Translations under genes and position numbers: made by a program
Shown: positions 63,873 through 64,000 of the stretch, one piece after another
Layout: the number at the start of each line of letters is the position of its first letter
How positions within the stretch are numbered: the stretch's first letter is position 1
Notes under the pieces: model-generated
Database searches by the model: none
What the model was told of the DNA's origin: nothing
The model's input: only the letters and a program-made list of their open reading frames with translations
Assembly: GCA_002753275.1 (NCBI GenBank)
Contig: PEAA01000001.1
Span: forward strand, 124,001-188,000
Direction of reading: 5' to 3'
Length of the DNA: 64,000 nucleotides
DNA from: Zetaproteobacteria bacterium
GTDB lineage: Bacteria > Pseudomonadota > Zetaproteobacteria > Mariprofundales > Mariprofundaceae

Positions 63873-64000
63873 TCAATACGATTTTTTGAAAGCCGTTTTA
63901 TGGCACTTGGGGCAAGGTGGAATCCGACCACTTTTTTTGAAGTGCAACTCATAGCCACACGCTTCGCAAGTGAGGGTTCCCGCACTGGTAATCTCTCCTG
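63873..64000 (-). CDS. zinc-ribbon protein, C-terminal part only (5' end outside window)
   Basis: Read by hand; too short for a complete frame in the window. The visible 42 codons give GEITSAGTLTCEACGYELHF, then KKSGRIPPCPKCHKTAFKKSY and stop, a two-CxxC zinc ribbon as in DUF1451/YbeL-like proteins (CEACG / CPKC). Family assignment is tentative. Transcribed with ispG. Confidence 0.65.
   Translation of the reverse strand, partial: GEITSAGTLTCEACGYELHFKKSGRIPPCPKCHKTAFKKSY

Overview
No rRNA or other phylogenetic marker RNA lies in the window, so the source organism is inferred. Gene content and order (hisC-tyrA-aroA-cmk-rpsA-ihfB-lapA-lapB-pyrF, a hisZ, LapA/LapB, Aat, multiheme-type c cytochromes, a capsid-free encapsulated-ferritin homologue, a CxxCH-bearing GGDEF sensor) indicate a Gram-negative proteobacterium near the gamma/zeta border. 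A Zetaproteobacteria-like, iron- or sulfur-related chemolithotroph is the best guess. Base composition is moderate and even. Genes are tightly packed, with many 4-base ATGA overlaps.

Layout. 1-4.4 kb: end of hisZ, a class V aminotransferase, rnd, an unknown gene, tRNA-Gln(CUG) and a YbjQ-family gene. 4.4-7.7 kb: queG-gph-thiE-thiD operon (minus). 7.8-9.0 kb: a diheme cytochrome c with a His-rich four-helix membrane protein. 9.3-13.5 kb: a LolD/FtsX-type ABC exporter with a LolA-like protein, a predicted di-iron membrane hydrolase and a TSUP permease. 13.6-16.2 kb: PhnA-like zinc ribbon, EncFtn-type ferritin and a DEAD-box helicase. 16.4-19.3 kb: tsaE, a CBS protein and thiC. 19.4-21.7 kb: oligopeptide-type ABC permeases and tadA. 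21.7-26.4 kb: 5'-nucleotidase, a beta-barrel protein, a large lipoprotein and aat. 26.5-31.8 kb (minus): cytochrome c peroxidase, cupredoxin, oppD, oppF and a DinG-type helicase. 31.9-34.7 kb: ribE-ribBA-ribH-nusB. 34.7-36.1 kb: heme-type diguanylate cyclase. 36.3-42.5 kb: giant NAD-glutamate dehydrogenase, alr and fxsA. 42.5-44.2 kb: gpmI. 44.4-45.5 kb: a chimeric, probably dead transposase made from two IS families. 45.8-48.4 kb: tandem PAS-PAS-GGDEF paralogues, the second catalytically degenerate. 48.5-49.2 kb: a 2-Cys peroxiredoxin. 49.3-64 kb (minus): one long, nearly gapless array running from a zinc-ribbon gene through ispG, hisS, a DUF1538/PII-like/CBS/receiver module, aromatic amino acid genes, cmk, rpsA, ihfB and lapAB to pyrF.

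Most of the window is housekeeping. The parts most worth a second look are: the DUF1538 pair with its PII-like and CBS partners inside the hisS-pheA array; the EncFtn gene without capsid or cargo tag, bracketed by hairpins; the His-rich membrane protein with diheme cytochrome; the ABC exporter whose Shine-Dalgarno is buried in a hairpin; the IS1380/IS3 chimera; the GGDEF/degenerate-GGDEF pair; and a dispersed palindromic repeat seen twice. No CRISPR array, prophage or complete mobile island was seen.
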